NCBI GenBank assembly: GCA_958496175.1
Contig: OY292274.1
Coordinates: forward strand, 51,966,630-52,030,629
DNA from: Sisyra terminalis
Lineage: Eukaryota; Arthropoda; Insecta; Neuroptera; Sisyridae
DNA length: 64,000 nucleotides
Reading direction: 5' to 3'
A program made the translations under genes and the position numbers. This document shows, piece by piece, positions 13,301 to 29,089 of this stretch. Below the pieces are notes generated by a model. That model saw nothing but the letters and a program-made list of their open reading frames with translations, made no database searches and had not been told where the DNA came from. The stretch's first letter is position 1, and every line of letters starts with the position of its first letter.

Positions 13301-16300
13301 ATGTCAAAAATGAATAGGGCTGGGTCTGGATCTAGTGTTCCGCCCTGTGGAACGCCGGGCACTCCGAAACCGGTGCCCATGAAATTATTTGCGACCTGGG
13401 AAGTCGACAGGACTCCTTCGAACTGCATTCCCAGGTAATTTTTTATTATTATTTTCGTTGTATCTATGAGTCATACACGTTGGAACAAAGGAGACCATAA
13501 CCGCTTTTGACGTTTATAGTATACAATTTGTCAAAGTCGTTTTTTTAAATATTTTTAGATTATGTTCCTTAACGCTAACTCGACTAGTCGTACTACGCCC
13601 TTTAGGCTCAGATCTCGCATCTATATCAATTGCTGTAAAAATGCAATCCAACAAACGCACATTAAGGTCTAATGAATTAATGTTGCCTTCTACTGGTCTC
13701 CTCGATACTAGCTTGGAGATGACTTTCAGTTTACAATACCCACATTTCTTAAAACGAGATGGGAATCGGTTACATGTTTTATTACAAAGACGTAAACGTT
13801 ACAAAAATAGAACAATGCTTGGTTTTAAAACCCTAGCCGAAGGATTCATTCGTATGGACCAGGTAAACCAATCAAAAAATTTCACACTTACGTTAATTTC
13901 ATTGAACTATTTATTTTTCCTAATTTTAAAGGTTTTACAAAAACCTATGGATCTTGAATTGGAACTAGTTGCTGAAGGGGGCAGCAAAGAAAAAAGTACT
14001 GGAATGCAGACTGTTGCAAAATTGACTGTGATACAAATTTCATCCACACCAGTTGATCAAGAACAAAAGTCATCAACATCGATTCTAGCTGGTAACAGTT
14101 TTAATTATATATAATTTTCTTCCATGTATTATTGTTATATATTGATTTTCAGATCGTGGATTTAGCGATGAGGAAGAAGAAGCTGAATTTACGAGTGGGG
14201 AAGAAGAAGGCCAAGATATGTCCGATAGTGAACCAATAAGAAGTAAATTACCACATACTCGAGTACGTAAACGAAATCGATAAATTAATATTTAATGTGA
14301 AGGATATGTTCAATTGCGTTTTAATTTCTACTCATTTTTCTTTGTAGCATAATTTGAAGCAACGGTTTGTTTCACTCCTTCGTCGATTCAGGGCAGCTGA
14401 TACTGAAGGAAATAGGGCAGCTTTAGGTGCGACTAGTGATATACAAGCGTTATTTAACGAACTTGATTCGTTGAGTTGTGATGAAGATTCCGGAGGTGAA
14501 CAAGACACTATGTCCATTTCGAGTACACCAAAGCCAAGTTTACGCCCTTTTTTCAGTAGCAGCCGTAGTTTGTTAGATTCTCAAGTCACTAACGGTTCGA
14601 ACATTAACTTAACTTTTTAACTAAAACTTAACCATTTTTTTCCTTGTAGATACTATTGTGAATACTCAACAAAACGACGACCGTAATCTCTCAGGAAGTG
14701 ATGGAAATCCTGACGTATGTTGGACCGATTATGAAGCCCAGTCAGATCCACAAACTGGTTCACCACCACGTGAAAAAGATAAAGAAAATATCGATCGAGA
14801 TAGAAAATCTCGATTGTTTCGAGCAGCACAAAGTGCTTCTACTGGCAAAAAGAAGCATTCAATTTGTAGTGGAGGAGAAAAGAATACTATTGAAATTATT
14901 GCTGGAAGTCCCAGCGATAATTCAGCTGTAAGTTTCTCACTTAAGTATGGTTGGTTAATATTAATTTATATTTGTTTTTGAATTTGTAGCCTAGGAAATC
15001 GTTTTTAAATGCATTGTCTCGCGCTCTTCCTACTGAAGATGCAACACTGCCCGAAACCATTGCGTTAATTGACTCATCCGTAAATGCATCGATAATACAA
15101 AAAATTGAACAAAATGTATCTCTTTCAAATGTTCGTACTTTACAACCAGTTGCGCCATCAGAATGTCGTATAATACTACAAAACTTAGTCAATAAAATTC
15201 ATAAGTTGTAAGTTTATTTATCGCTATGTTTGATTCAGATATTAATATTTAATTAACAGAATTTTGACAAAAACTGATATAGATCTTGCAGTTTAGTTAA
15301 ACAATTTTCAAATTTGTAATATTTCATCAATTCATTGTTAACTTCTTCAGTCCAATCCTAAATGCTAAAAAATAAGTTATCAATCAGCTGATGCAACGTC
15401 ATAAATTTTAAAATAAAGCTGCGAAATCTGTCATCATTTCTGTAGAAAACTTTATAATGTGAGACATGCACCATGTAATTAACATGCAACATTTTCAATT
15501 TTAGCTGTAATAGTTGCGCTAAATCTCCTTCGTCGATTCGAATTCTTATAATTGGTGGAGACACGTTAACTTCAGCATGTTTAAGAAACTACGTAGATCT
15601 TTTATCTGGACAGCCACCGGAATGGCAAAATTATTTACGTTTTTATATTGTACCGATAGGTAAATTTTTCATTTGTATTTTGGAAAAAATAGGGCAAGAA
15701 AGTATTTTTTTTTTACAGGAAGCAACAGTATTTCTCGTCAATTATCAATGTTGGACAGTGGGTATGCAGCTCTTTTTCCGATTGATGGAGTTGGTGGATC
15801 AGGAGAACGAAGTACTGAGGATCTTATTACTCGAATCCAGCGTTACATATTAACCCCATCGCCATTTATAACCCACTTACCTCTTGCAGAAGCAATGCTC
15901 ACATGCCATGATGAAAGCAGCCAAATTTTTATACCTTTCGTTGCGGTAAGTTTCATTACAAACTATTTGGTGATTGAAAAGTAGCATGAAAGATGCAAAA
16001 TATCGTATGTAACTTAGCTATATACAATTATGGGGATAAAAACGTTAATGAAACAGTTATTTGTATATCAAAACGTTTCGACTGGGGTCTAAAGAAGATA
16101 CAATCCTCACTGAAACGTTGTGCTATTCACAAGTAACATCTATTTTTCTTACGCTTATATGCGTACTATTCAAATAGCCTATTTCATATTTAAATCAACA
16201 ACTATATATTTTTATTTTTCTATTATTAATTAACAGGAAGTAAGAATAGGATCAGCTGATAATCCTTTATCGATGTCCGTTGAAATAGAAGACACAATAG

Positions 16301-17140
16301 GCAATAATGTAACTACCTCAAATATTAGCGGAGTTTCCACATCCGTTGGTTCAACATTAACATCATCTAGTCCTCCAGCACCACTCACACCACCATCTAG
16401 TCCGAATGTGCAAGTTCGCGAACTTGTTTGGGAGCCCTTAGAATTGCAGTTAGATTTTTGGCAGGTTTTGAAAAACAACGACTCTAATAAAATACGATCA
16501 GAAGGCAAAAATTCGTTGAAAGGAGCATTCAGAAGTGTCTATGTTTCAAGAATACCTGGATCTTCGCAGCTCAGTTTAACGGTGTATTATGCGACTAAAG
16601 AGAAAAAGCAAAAGAGTAAGTAGTCTTATAATTTTATTTTGTTGATTATGGTGAATGTCGATATACACTAGCTTCTTTGAAGGAAATCCGAAAATCTTAT
16701 TCACCCATTCCTTTTTTTTGCTAGTTTTTTTTTTATGTTTCCGTTTATAAATTAATAAAATATCATTCATTGCCTTTGGTTTATTCACCGTAACAATAAT
16801 TATATTTAATTATACCTCTTTTATAGTTATGCGCTTAGGCAAAAAGAAAGAAAAAGACAAAGAAACAGAAACTAAAAACCAAACAATAGATGGTATAACT
16901 CGATTAATTTGTTCCACATCAAAGACATCTCATAATCCATCTTTACGAGGTAAGAATTTTCCAACCAGAGTTTTAAATTTGTTTTAACTAAATAAATGCT
17001 TCTTTTTTTTAGTTTATATTGATGGAGCTGAATGGACTGGGGTGAAATTCTTCCAGTTAAGTTCAACATGGCATACTCATGTAAAACTATTTAGCGCGGC
17101 ACTTATTGGGAACTCTATTTCAAGCACAGAATTAAATTAA
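13301..17140 (+). CDS. PACS: PACS (phosphofurin acidic cluster sorting protein)
   Basis: Twelve exons (13301-13434, 13559-13862, 13932-14091, 14153-14262, 14348-14594, 14650-14927, 14990-15207, 15505-15659, 15719-15945, 16237-16615, 16827-16949, 17013-17140) encode 820 residues. An in-frame TAG at 13295-13297 sits just before the first ATG. PACS proteins link acidic-cluster cargo such as furin to AP-1/AP-3 and CK2 for trans-Golgi retrieval. The cargo-binding region is at about 20-180 ([31 protein letters not shown]). An acidic stretch, [18 protein letters not shown], is at about 204-221. A C-terminal PACS domain runs from about 412 ([46 protein letters not shown]). The length is close to vertebrate PACS2 (about 890). 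The donor after exon 5 (gttcga) is weak but required by frame. An AATAAA lies at 17202-17207. Confidence 0.93.
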
Positions 17141-20100
17141 GATGCCATTATACCAAACGACAAAAATTGAAAGACAATAGACTAGAATATAAGGTATATT
17201 TAATAAATGTTTCAATAATTAGATATGATTGTGATATATATAAAACTGTATTTAAGCTAACAATATTTAAATGATACCGTTTTATAATTAATAATCGCGC
17301 TTCAGGCTATAAATTTATATACATATATAGGTGCCAATTATTTAGGCGCAAAGATTAAGTTAACTTTTTTTTAAGTTGCGCATTTATTAAGGGAAAATAT
17401 TAGATAAGTGTGTAATAAGTTTTGTAAAGATTTATAGATTCATGATAGGTTTATTTTCTATCGATTGAAAATGCGGCACAGTTTTGGGTATAAGCAAAAT
17501 AAGAAACGTATCAATGAAGGATTTTTTTTTATTTTGATTTACGCAAATTGTATAAAATTTTATTATAATAAATTCCCCATGTACTGTGCCAAATAGATAA
17601 CAATTTTAATTTATATTTGTATTCCCATCTTTTTTACTGGAATGAATTTTTTAAATATTAATATAATTAGACTGACATTTTTCAATTAAATTAAGTTTAA
17701 ATACTCGAAATTATTTTTGAAATTATCTTATAATTGACATTAATAGCTAATTGTCATGGTTAATTATTTATCGTACTTTTTTCCCACCGATTCATCAACA
17801 ATAAATTTGTATACTCTTTCAGTATTAATTGTACTCTTCAAAGAAAATTTAATCATAATATATTTTGTGGGATAATCATACAAATACGATTTTTTTTAAT
17901 TTCATCATTCCATTAGAGATGTACAAGATATTTTAGTTTTATTGAAATATTTAGTCATTTATAATTAACATTGATTTTAATACATCCAACAATTATCTTA
18001 TATTTTAGAATAAAAAAAAGTGTGTTACTATTTTATGATTATTTTCTAAGAAAATATTCGTTTTAGGTAAGTTAGAATAACAGTTTTGGATTTTTTTTTC
18101 AAATAAAAAAAAGTTCATTTAGTAAAACTGTTTTAAGTACTCAGAATTACATACATATTTAGATCATATAACAAATGAATTGCTCATAAGCATAGTAAAT
18201 CATTGATTTTCGGTGTCTAGATGATGATCTTTTATTATGCGATCGAATAACATCGATTCGTTTGACGTTTTGCAATCAGAGTTAAATAAGCATTATTATG
18301 CGTTCTATGAAATCAGGAAACATTAGTTAAAATTGTTACTATATAACATCATTATTATTATTGTTATTCTCATGGTCTTGTATAGAGATCGGGGCACTAT
18401 GTCATAAATTATGAAATTGAAAATACAGAAATATTTATCTTCCTTTCGAAGTGCAAAGACTTGTGTTCAAAGTTATGCTCTTGTGTGTAGTAAATAAATG
18501 GAGACCTTGGCGCAGTTCATGTATTGTATGATCTAAGCATGTATGCGATATTTTATTCTTTTCAATATTTAAATAAAAATTTCTGGCTTATAGAACTAGT
18601 ACGTGCTATATTTATATTAAAAAATAAAATAATTATTCTAAATAAATCATTTTGGCAATATAAATTGCATCAAGAATTGCTCAGAATTTATTAGGTAATT
18701 ATATTTTAAATTTTAATCATAATAATAATATAATATACCAGAATGCAACTCCAGGTCTAGTTCGTCCGGGATTATGGTCCTAATTGACGTTAAAATACTG
18801 GTTTTGATATTTTTTCATTTCATAAGTAGTTGTGAGTCACGGTATAAGTGTAAAATGAGAAGGAAAATAAACTAACCCGATATAAGCTTCTGCCTCGAAT
18901 AATGTCCGAAAAATAACGTCTCACGATAAGCTCACCGTTGTAGCGAAATATTAATTGCACTATCTGGTATTTTATATTATAATCATAATATTAATGTATA
19001 AATTTGAGGAAAAATTTTTTGATGATGACACAGGGAAATTAACAGACACCAGGACTTGAAACAAAAAAAATGTACTCCAAGTTAACGATCTATCTAGTCA
19101 AACAAGAAAAACATTGTAAAACATAAATAAATGCCGTCTAATAATTGAAATATGTATATCTTTTTACAAATATTTTCTGAAATAATCAAATTTCAAGTCC
19201 TGTCGAATACAAAAATCTGGTCTTTGATTTTATTTATAAATGAATGAAATGGTTTGTTGATGTATAAATGTATATGTATTTAATAATGCATATCTTGGAA
19301 CTGTGATGATAATTTAGTTAATATTTGACCAGAATGTAGAACATCTTATTTTTCATTTTGATCGTAAAAGTATTGTAAAATAATTTGTAAATACTTTTTC
19401 CAAAAGATAAAATCAAAGATACAAATAAACATTTTCCCTACATTAATAAGGGTATTTTTGTTGTATAATATATTTACATAATATATTTCTTTTAGAAAAT
19501 TCATGTGGTTTATTACGAATAATTTTAGTCATTTTAAAAAAGGTATAGATTAATATGCTTTTATAATGACATTTATAGTAATTGTGATTTTACTTAATAT
19601 CAATATGAAATAAAATACTCAACTGATTGTATTTTAAAGTTACGTGTACTTGTATTTTATTTATATTGTTCTAAATTATAGTTTCTTCCCAGAAAATGAA
19701 ACTGAAAAGAAAAATGGTACAAAACATGAAAGTTAAAAAATCAATTAAGCGTTCATTAATAAAATTTTCAAAAACATACATTTTTCATTTCAATAAATCA
19801 ATATCATTCTGTTATCTTCGTATTGTATATTAATTTTCTTTAAAAATGTATAGTCGTTTTTTGAAATATTTGTTTGAACACAATTTAACAGGAGCATAAA
19901 TATTTTTTAACTTAATAAATTGGCTATTAAATTCGGTGTAAACAATTATTTTAAATTAAATACAAACCCGATTTGCTCTTCGAATATAAACTTGTTGGTT
20001 ACATTTATTGATTTAATGACGTCATGTCGGGTTTTTGGATAATAAAAAATATTATTCTGATATAAAAAATTTTTTGGCAAATTATTAATAAATTGTAAAT

Positions 20101-20700
20101 GAAAATAAGTGATTGAAAGAAATAGAAATATGTTGTAATGAAATTATTAAATATATTATTTTAGAACGTAACGTAATAGATGTATTTAATACGTAGAGCA
20201 TTCTAGCGACGCATATCGTTGATATTGTTTATATTTCTCTGTTTGTAACCATCAAATATATTAAAATGCAATTAATGTTAACATTTGTTTATCTTTAAAA
20301 CATATCGTCATATTAGAAGAATTTCGAATAGTTTCCAAACATTTTTTCCAGAATCTTAATTCGTCTATTAATATCTCTGATTCTTTAAAGATAGAAGCTA
20401 TACAAACATCCGTTACATTTTATTATCATACCTAAGAAAATGTGGAAACTATACCTAACACTTATTCATTGGAAATTAACTACAATTACATTATAATTTA
20501 CTACTACCTCACTGCTGGTATGAAAACCTATAAAAGACTGTTCACAGCAGTTACTACTCCCTATAGAAAAATGCTGAAAATCAAAAACAGATTAAAAATT
20601 TTAGATAAATCCCCCCCATGTCTGGCTGCTAAACTATTGAGACAATTTTTTTTCTCATCTGCATTGCCATATTGTATTTGTATATACAGAATAACAGGAT
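17141..20700. other. PACS 3' flank and intergenic DNA
   Basis: AT-rich DNA with several AATAAA sequences, so the PACS 3' UTR could be short or extend several kilobases. A CRE palindrome TGACGTCA occurs at 20017-20024. No coding exon is supported; the short frame at 20442-20702 has no recognisable content. Confidence 0.4.
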
Positions 20701-21190
20701 AACTAGCGGCAGCTAGAAGTCCCAAAAAGGCAAAGGCGTAGTGTGAATTTTCGCCGCCCGGAACCGACCGGATGTTTGTTGTCCCCTATTGGAGTCAGTC
20801 CAGAAAATTTTTACAAATTCTAATATCTTTAAATTCTTTAATTTTTTACAAATGTACTCTACGTGTTACAAATGTACTCTACCTACGTGTTTTTATCAAG
20901 GCGAAATCTTCTATGGAATTATCAATGTTAATATTCCCAGGAGCGCAAGCCAGTTGTTAAATTACCCCGTTAAGTTATTTTATGCAATAAATGCTTTGTT
21001 TTGTTAAAAATATTACACATTTTATACTGTACAAAAATAAATAAAGTCAATGTACTCTCTTATCGTTTTTTTTTTTGCTTTGAAATAATAGCGAGCCGGT
21101 TGTTCAAAATTCGGCAACCCACCCCTGAATATGCCGCCCCTTTTTGATGACCTTCTGCATCCCCACACTACGCTAATGCAAAAGCAGAAT
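20701..21190. repeat. GC-richer repeat relic with inverted ends
   Basis: Two blocks stand out from the AT-rich surroundings. The left is aaaggcgtagtgtg followed by ttttcgccgcccgg. The right holds tgccgcccctttttgatg followed by cacactacgctaatgc. Read inverted, they share GCGTAGTGTG and a GCCGCCC core, as in the ends of a transposable element. A 20-bp direct duplication (ttacaaatgtactctacgtg) lies between them near 20847-20885. The family is not identified. Confidence 0.35.
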
Positions 21191-21787
21191 GTTTTAAAAA
21201 AACTAATAAAAGTTATTGGATACTGATGGGAAAGCAAATATTGACCTTGACAAATTTTATTATAAAATCTTATTCTACGATAAAGTCAATATTTTTTCTT
21301 CCTCGTTTTGTTTTTACTTTTTAGTTTCTTATTTCAAAGAAACCATACTGTTCTTAACTTACCCTGACCTACCTTCCTAGACAACGGTCTTTAATAAATA
21401 AATAACCCGCGTTTACTTACAATTTCACAACTGATCCATATAACTTGAAACAAATTTTTTAACCATAGTTATCCTTCCTCCGTAGCGAACATTTTAAATA
21501 TACATTTAAAACTCATAAGAGTATCGACATCATAGTGGAAATAATCTTTATTACTTTGAACAATTCCCCCTATAAAGTTTACCGATTGTTGAGAATCTGC
21601 AGTTCTCAACATTTTATGAAGCAGTATTCCCTTTATAAGGAGGTATTTTCAGAGATGTGTAAGCAAGTTCAAAAAATCTATTTGAGCACTTTCAGCATCC
21701 TTTTGCCTTTGGTAGTCATAGCGATTAAAAAAATAAAAAAACTATTCTTTGCCACATTAATTTATAGTTGACAATTGATTTTTATCA

Positions 21788-21960
21788 AGCCTACTGGTGA
21801 CCGAGTGGTCTAAGTGATCACTCCAATACTGGTAGGTGTTGGGTTTAATTCTCGTATCGAGCAAGTTTTCAATATTTCTCGATTACGGTTTTTTATAAAC
21901 CCTAGAGTCCCTAAAGACCTTAGTACTTATAAAGCGGCGATAAGTAACAATAAAAAAAAA
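21788..21960 (+). repeat. tRNA-derived SINE copy A
   Basis: The head gtgaccgagtggtctaag resembles the A-box region of Ser/Leu tRNAs, and gggtttaattc is a mutated B-box. The body contains caatatttctcgatt, ccctagagtccctaaagacc and gcggcgataagtaac, followed by an A-rich tail. It is flanked by short direct TATCAA-like repeats. The order matches the copies at 26303, 26899, 37511 and 38217. Confidence 0.75.
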
Positions 21961-21967
21961 TATCAAT

Positions 21968-22111
21968 AAGTATTTTGCATTTTGCAAATACAAAATATGC
22001 CCTTAAAAGTATTTCAAATAAAATACAAAATGTTTTTCCAAAAAAAGTATTTAAATACAAAATGGAAATAGGTATATTATATTTTGCATTTCAAATACTT
22101 CTATTTTAAAA
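21968..22111. repeat. Possible small palindromic MITE
   Basis: The sequence opens with aagtattttgcattttgcaa and closes with ttttgcatttcaaatactt. The ends are imperfect inverted repeats around similar internal blocks (aaatacaaaat). It resembles small hAT-like MITEs, but the simple composition makes this uncertain. Confidence 0.35.
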
Positions 22112-25227
<3,116 letters not shown>

Positions 25228-25272
25228 CAAAAGTGATAAACTGATCGTAAATTGGTTTGTAAGATTATCAAT

Positions 25273-25278
25273 TTTATT
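25273..25278 (-). terminator. Candidate poly(A) signal of GPHR
   Basis: TTTATT on the plus strand reads AATAAA on the minus strand, about 150 nt past the GPHR stop. If used, the transcript overlaps the CDKL 3' UTR. Confidence 0.4.
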
Positions 25279-25405
25279 GGTCCTAGACAATATTCATTAC
25301 TTCAAAAATTATTTTGGGGTTTTAGAGTTCACTTTCTATTAATATAGATATAATTATTGTATTGTTTTATGTAAATAAGGTTGTGAAAAATTAAAGAAAA
25401 ATCTT

Positions 25406-25411
25406 AATAAA
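25406..25411 (+). terminator. Candidate poly(A) signal of CDKL
   Basis: AATAAA lies about 180 nt after the CDKL stop and 17 nt before the last base of the GPHR coding sequence, so cleavage downstream would put GPHR coding sequence antisense in the kinase transcript. Confidence 0.4.
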
Positions 25412-25427
25412 AAAATGTATTTAACAA

Positions 25428-28236
25428 TCACATATTTTGATCAACAGTTGGTTGCTTATGGGCTAAAAACAAGGTGACAATGCTGGTTAAAGCACTAACT
25501 AAAAATATCACATCGAACCATCGATGATAAAAATTGAATTGCAAGTCGCCTAAGACCTGTGTGATAATCACTCGATATTCAGCTGGCATATTCATTCGCA
25601 TTAACAACACAGAGGACACAAAATACATTCCCATAATTTGCGCTAATATTAGCACTATGATATTTGAACTTTTACTGGAAGATATTTTATAGAAAAACTG
25701 AAAATAAACAACTATTTAGAAAAGAGTGACATTTCAAGTTTAATTTTGTACCTTTGTAAGAGTCAACAATAAACCCCGAATAGAAGTTACAACAATGCAT
25801 CCAACTAAAATGAAGGAAATATGTTGAGACCAAAAATTAACATCAATATCAAATCCCATCCAATGTACAGCAATTTCAATAGCTCGTGTAACAGGATCTT
25901 TCTTCCCCACTCTATCAAAGACTATATTAATTACACACTGAAAAAAATAATTCATTGAAATAACAATTAAAAATTTAAAATCAATAAACTTACAATGAAA
26001 ATTTTCCACAAACAATACAACGAGAAAAAATAGCCAAGAAAATTAAAATATTTTCCCTGCCATGTTTTAGACCAATCTATTTTCTCTAACATATTTCTGG
26101 TGTCGTGTACTTCCAAAAATAATTGACGACTTAGTTCTTCCAAAGCTGATATTTCTGTTTTTAGCTGATGAATATCTGTAAAGCAAATCACCACAATCAC
26201 TATATTAAACTAAAACTTTTGTAGGAAACAGGCAAAATGTAAAAATTAACAAACTTTACAATAAAGTCAATGTTTCATTTTTAATTAAAATTTTCATAAG
26301 GACTTTTTTTTAATTGTTATTTACCGTCGTTTCATAACTGCTAAGGTCTTTAGCGACTCTAGGGTTAATAAAAATATCAGAGGAACGAGGGTACGAGGAT
26401 CGAACTCAAAACCTATCAGTTTTGGAACGGTCACCTAGACCACAGTAAGCTTATAAGAACTTATTTTTCAAACAACAAATATTAAAATGTAATTTAAATT
26501 TACGAATCCCAAAAATTTAGTCATAATAATTAAATTAGTATAATGGAATCAGTAAACATAATAGATTTTACATCAGCGTTTCTTCACATTAGCTAAGGAC
26601 ATCTACATACAATAAATCTTTTTAATAGTCGAATAATGAAGCTACAAAAAAATTTAATTGTTACCCTTATTTTTGGATAGTTAAGCAGGCCATTCACGCT
26701 CCCACTTGCAGTCCTACTTGTGGTTCGACTTTCGAAGTTGGATCTAAAGTCGGACTATGAATGGTGTTGTTGGAAAATTGATGTCTAGTCAGACTAGTCG
26801 GATCATTTAGGCGATCCAACTTGTAGTCCGACTAGTTGGACTGCTTTATGATTACCATATTTTTAATGTTTTTTAAATGATAAGAAAATAAGTTTTCAGG
26901 CCTATTGATAACCGAATGGTCAAGGTTTCCGCTACCAAACCAGTAGGTGTTGGGTTCGAATGTAGCATCGAGCAATTTTTCTAACAAACTTTCAATATTT
27001 CTCGATTTACTGATTTTTACTAACTCTAGGGTCGCTAAAGACCTTGGTGCTTATAGAGCGACGGTAAATAAAAATAAAAGGAACAGTTTTAAAATTTAAA
27101 CTGTTTTAGGAAAAGTCTGTATAACGTTTAAAAATTTTTCAGTTATTTATTTACTATTTAAATAAATATCGAAACGTTGACTTCTAAGGTTTTTATTTAG
27201 TTTTTACATATTCAGCCTCTTAAGAAAATGAAATTACTAAACTAATATAAATTAATTACTTTCATCTGATCCTCTACTAACTGATACTGAAGAAAGCATA
27301 CTCCACAATCCAGTCTTTTTATTTAAATTATCAGCATTAGCGGTAAGTGATTTCCTTTTGGCTAAGGCAATACGCTTCTTCTTAACTAATATCATATCCA
27401 TTGTATGCATTAATTTTTTCTCAATCGAAAGAACATCAGTTTCCGACACATTCCTAATAGGAAATTTGCTTCAACAATTAATGATAAAAATTTACCCAAC
27501 CATACCTTATAAAATACGACATTGAAGTGTAAGGATAATTAACTGCACCAAATCCAGATAAAACAGCCATCACTGTGACTCCTATCACACCAATTCTTGA
27601 AATACATTGTTCAATAGAAAGTATTCCCTGTTTGGGACTTAAAATTGGAAATGGTTCTCCAATTTTCCAAAAAATGTAAATGAAAGCAAACCAAACAAAA
27701 ATGGTTAAGTAATTAGTTGTTTGCTTTTTAACTAAAATTAATTATAACATTGAGGTAAATATTCTTGTGGTTAAAAATAATTGCGACAAAACTCACTATT
27801 TCTAATATTACTTATACAAAAATAGGCAATATAAAATGGAATCAATGCTATCACCATAAACAACAACAAATACAAACCCAAGTTCCAATGAAAATATCTA
27901 GAACTAACAATAAAATTTGTAATTAAAGGAGTTGATGAGTTGCAATAGTAATAATAAACCTTTGGTCCATAAAGCCAATGATTTCAAAAATAATTAATTC
28001 AAACATTGTGCAAGATAACGACAAAGTCACTGAAAATATGAGCTGCACTATTAGATGGTGAATTTCGTAGTCTTTGAATAATTGTTTTACAAAGAACATC
28101 CAGCCACCAGCGAAGAAACATGCCTTCAAAAATTATATATATTTTTTTTTATTCCTCTAAGTGTACATACTTAATTAAAATTGTAATTACATACTTGTGA
28201 AATTAAAATAATAGTTGTATCTTGAAAAAAAGTCAT
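25428..28236 (-). CDS. GPHR: Golgi pH regulator (GPHR/GPR89)
   Basis: Eight minus-strand exons (28236-28195, 28123-27960, 27897-27797, 27731-27506, 27453-27260, 26175-25994, 25937-25752, 25697-25428) join in frame to 454 residues, against 455 in human GPR89. GPHR is a multi-pass Golgi anion channel that keeps the Golgi lumen acidic. Conserved blocks include [38 protein letters not shown], a central coiled segment [54 protein letters not shown] and the C-terminal [19 protein letters not shown], with about eight hydrophobic segments overall. Intron 5 (26176-27259) carries two SINEs in opposite orientation. The last intron is only 54 nt. A minus-strand AATAAA (25278-25273) places the 3' UTR inside the 3' UTR of CDKL. 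Confidence 0.95.
26303..26452 (-). repeat. tRNA-derived SINE copy B, in GPHR intron 5
   Basis: A minus-strand copy: in plus order it shows ttaattgttatttaccgtcg, ggtctttagcgactctaggg, gaggatcgaactcaaaacc and ggtcacctagaccac. Imperfect 10-bp flanking repeats ATAAGGACTT (26296-26305) and ATAAGAACTT (26453-26462) look like its target duplication, so insertion was by retrotransposition. It has the same orientation as GPHR transcription. Confidence 0.8.
26690..26870. repeat. Inverted-repeat element in GPHR intron 5
   Basis: Blocks ccattcacgctcccacttgcagtcc and gtcggactatgaatgg form an imperfect inverted repeat. Further gtccgact/agtcggat blocks follow, ending near agtccgactagttggac. This looks like a small non-autonomous DNA element or a partly duplicated one. 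Exact ends and target duplication were not found. Confidence 0.4.
26899..27080 (+). repeat. tRNA-derived SINE copy C, in GPHR intron 5
   Basis: This is the best-preserved head of the family: gataaccgaatggtcaagg (A-box region) and a clean B-box gggttcgaat about 30 nt later. The body is tctagggtcgctaaagacct and gagcgacggtaaata, with an A-rich tail (aaaataaaag). It lies antisense to GPHR, opposite in orientation to copy B 446 bp away. Confidence 0.85.
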
Positions 28237-29089
28237 TTTTTTGTTGATATATTTTTTTAGATCAAAGAATTTTTTAATTTTTAATCATTATTCAGAGAAT
28301 TTATCAAATAAAAGTGAAGAAAATCATTTTATAATTAAAATCAACGGTGTCATCAACACAACCAAACTTAACTGTCAAACGCACACGTCAAACTTGGTTT
28401 TGCTGAGCTTTTCAGCAACCAATCAGAATGTTCAAATGATAAAAAAGGGGCGCTTTGTGCAAACTTTTATTAGTAAGAGTGAAATAAAACATATAAAAAA
28501 CTTTGGTCACTCCCTACCACCCTAAATTCCGGGACAAATCAAAATTATATAGCTAGTTTCATTATAGTCGTTAATCACCATGAGTTGGTCGTGGTCGGTC
28601 GATTCAATTCCATTGATCGATTCAGTAGGTTAAGTAAGGTTAAGATTTACAACTTATTTTTGAGAAAACTGTCAAATCAAGTTTTAATTTACTATCACAA
28701 TAAGCTTTAATTTTAACGGGGTAACTGAACTATGGGTCAGTGTTGCATTGCAACTTCGTAAAATAAGATTCATACCAAATAAATGTGACTAAAGAAACTA
28801 TAATCATTTTTTCTATAATAATTGGAAACAGTTGGAAAGCAGAGAAAAGAGTTTCTTTTCTGTGTTAGAAAGGTCTTTTAATCTTTAAGGCTTGTAGTTT
28901 TCCTTTGGCTAATGAGACTGGAGAGAATCTTCGTGCGCTTATCGGCGATTATAAAAACAATCTCAAATAATCTAATTGAGTAGTACGGTAGTAGTAGTTG
29001 AACAATTTTTTTTATAAATGTAAAGGGTATGTAAGATCTACATAAACAGGATGATATGGTATGATTCAGTCTAAAATATTCAGCTCAAT
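28237..29089. promoter_or_regulatory. GPHR upstream region with CCAAT box
   Basis: The first few hundred bases upstream of GPHR should hold its promoter. A CCAATCAG (28419-28426), the NF-Y-type motif, lies about 185 bp from the GPHR ATG next to less AT-rich sequence (aactgtcaaacgcacacgtc). The open frame at 28241-28525 has no protein-like content. Nothing else is recognised to 29089. Confidence 0.4.

Noticed and set aside
13641..14114. 157-codon frame as a separate gene
   Set aside because: It is PACS exons 2 and 3 read through a 69-nt stop-free intron.
26899..26965. Possible functional tRNA gene
   Set aside because: A- and B-box are present, but no acceptor stem or anticodon arm can be closed, and the same sequence occurs as multi-copy SINE heads.
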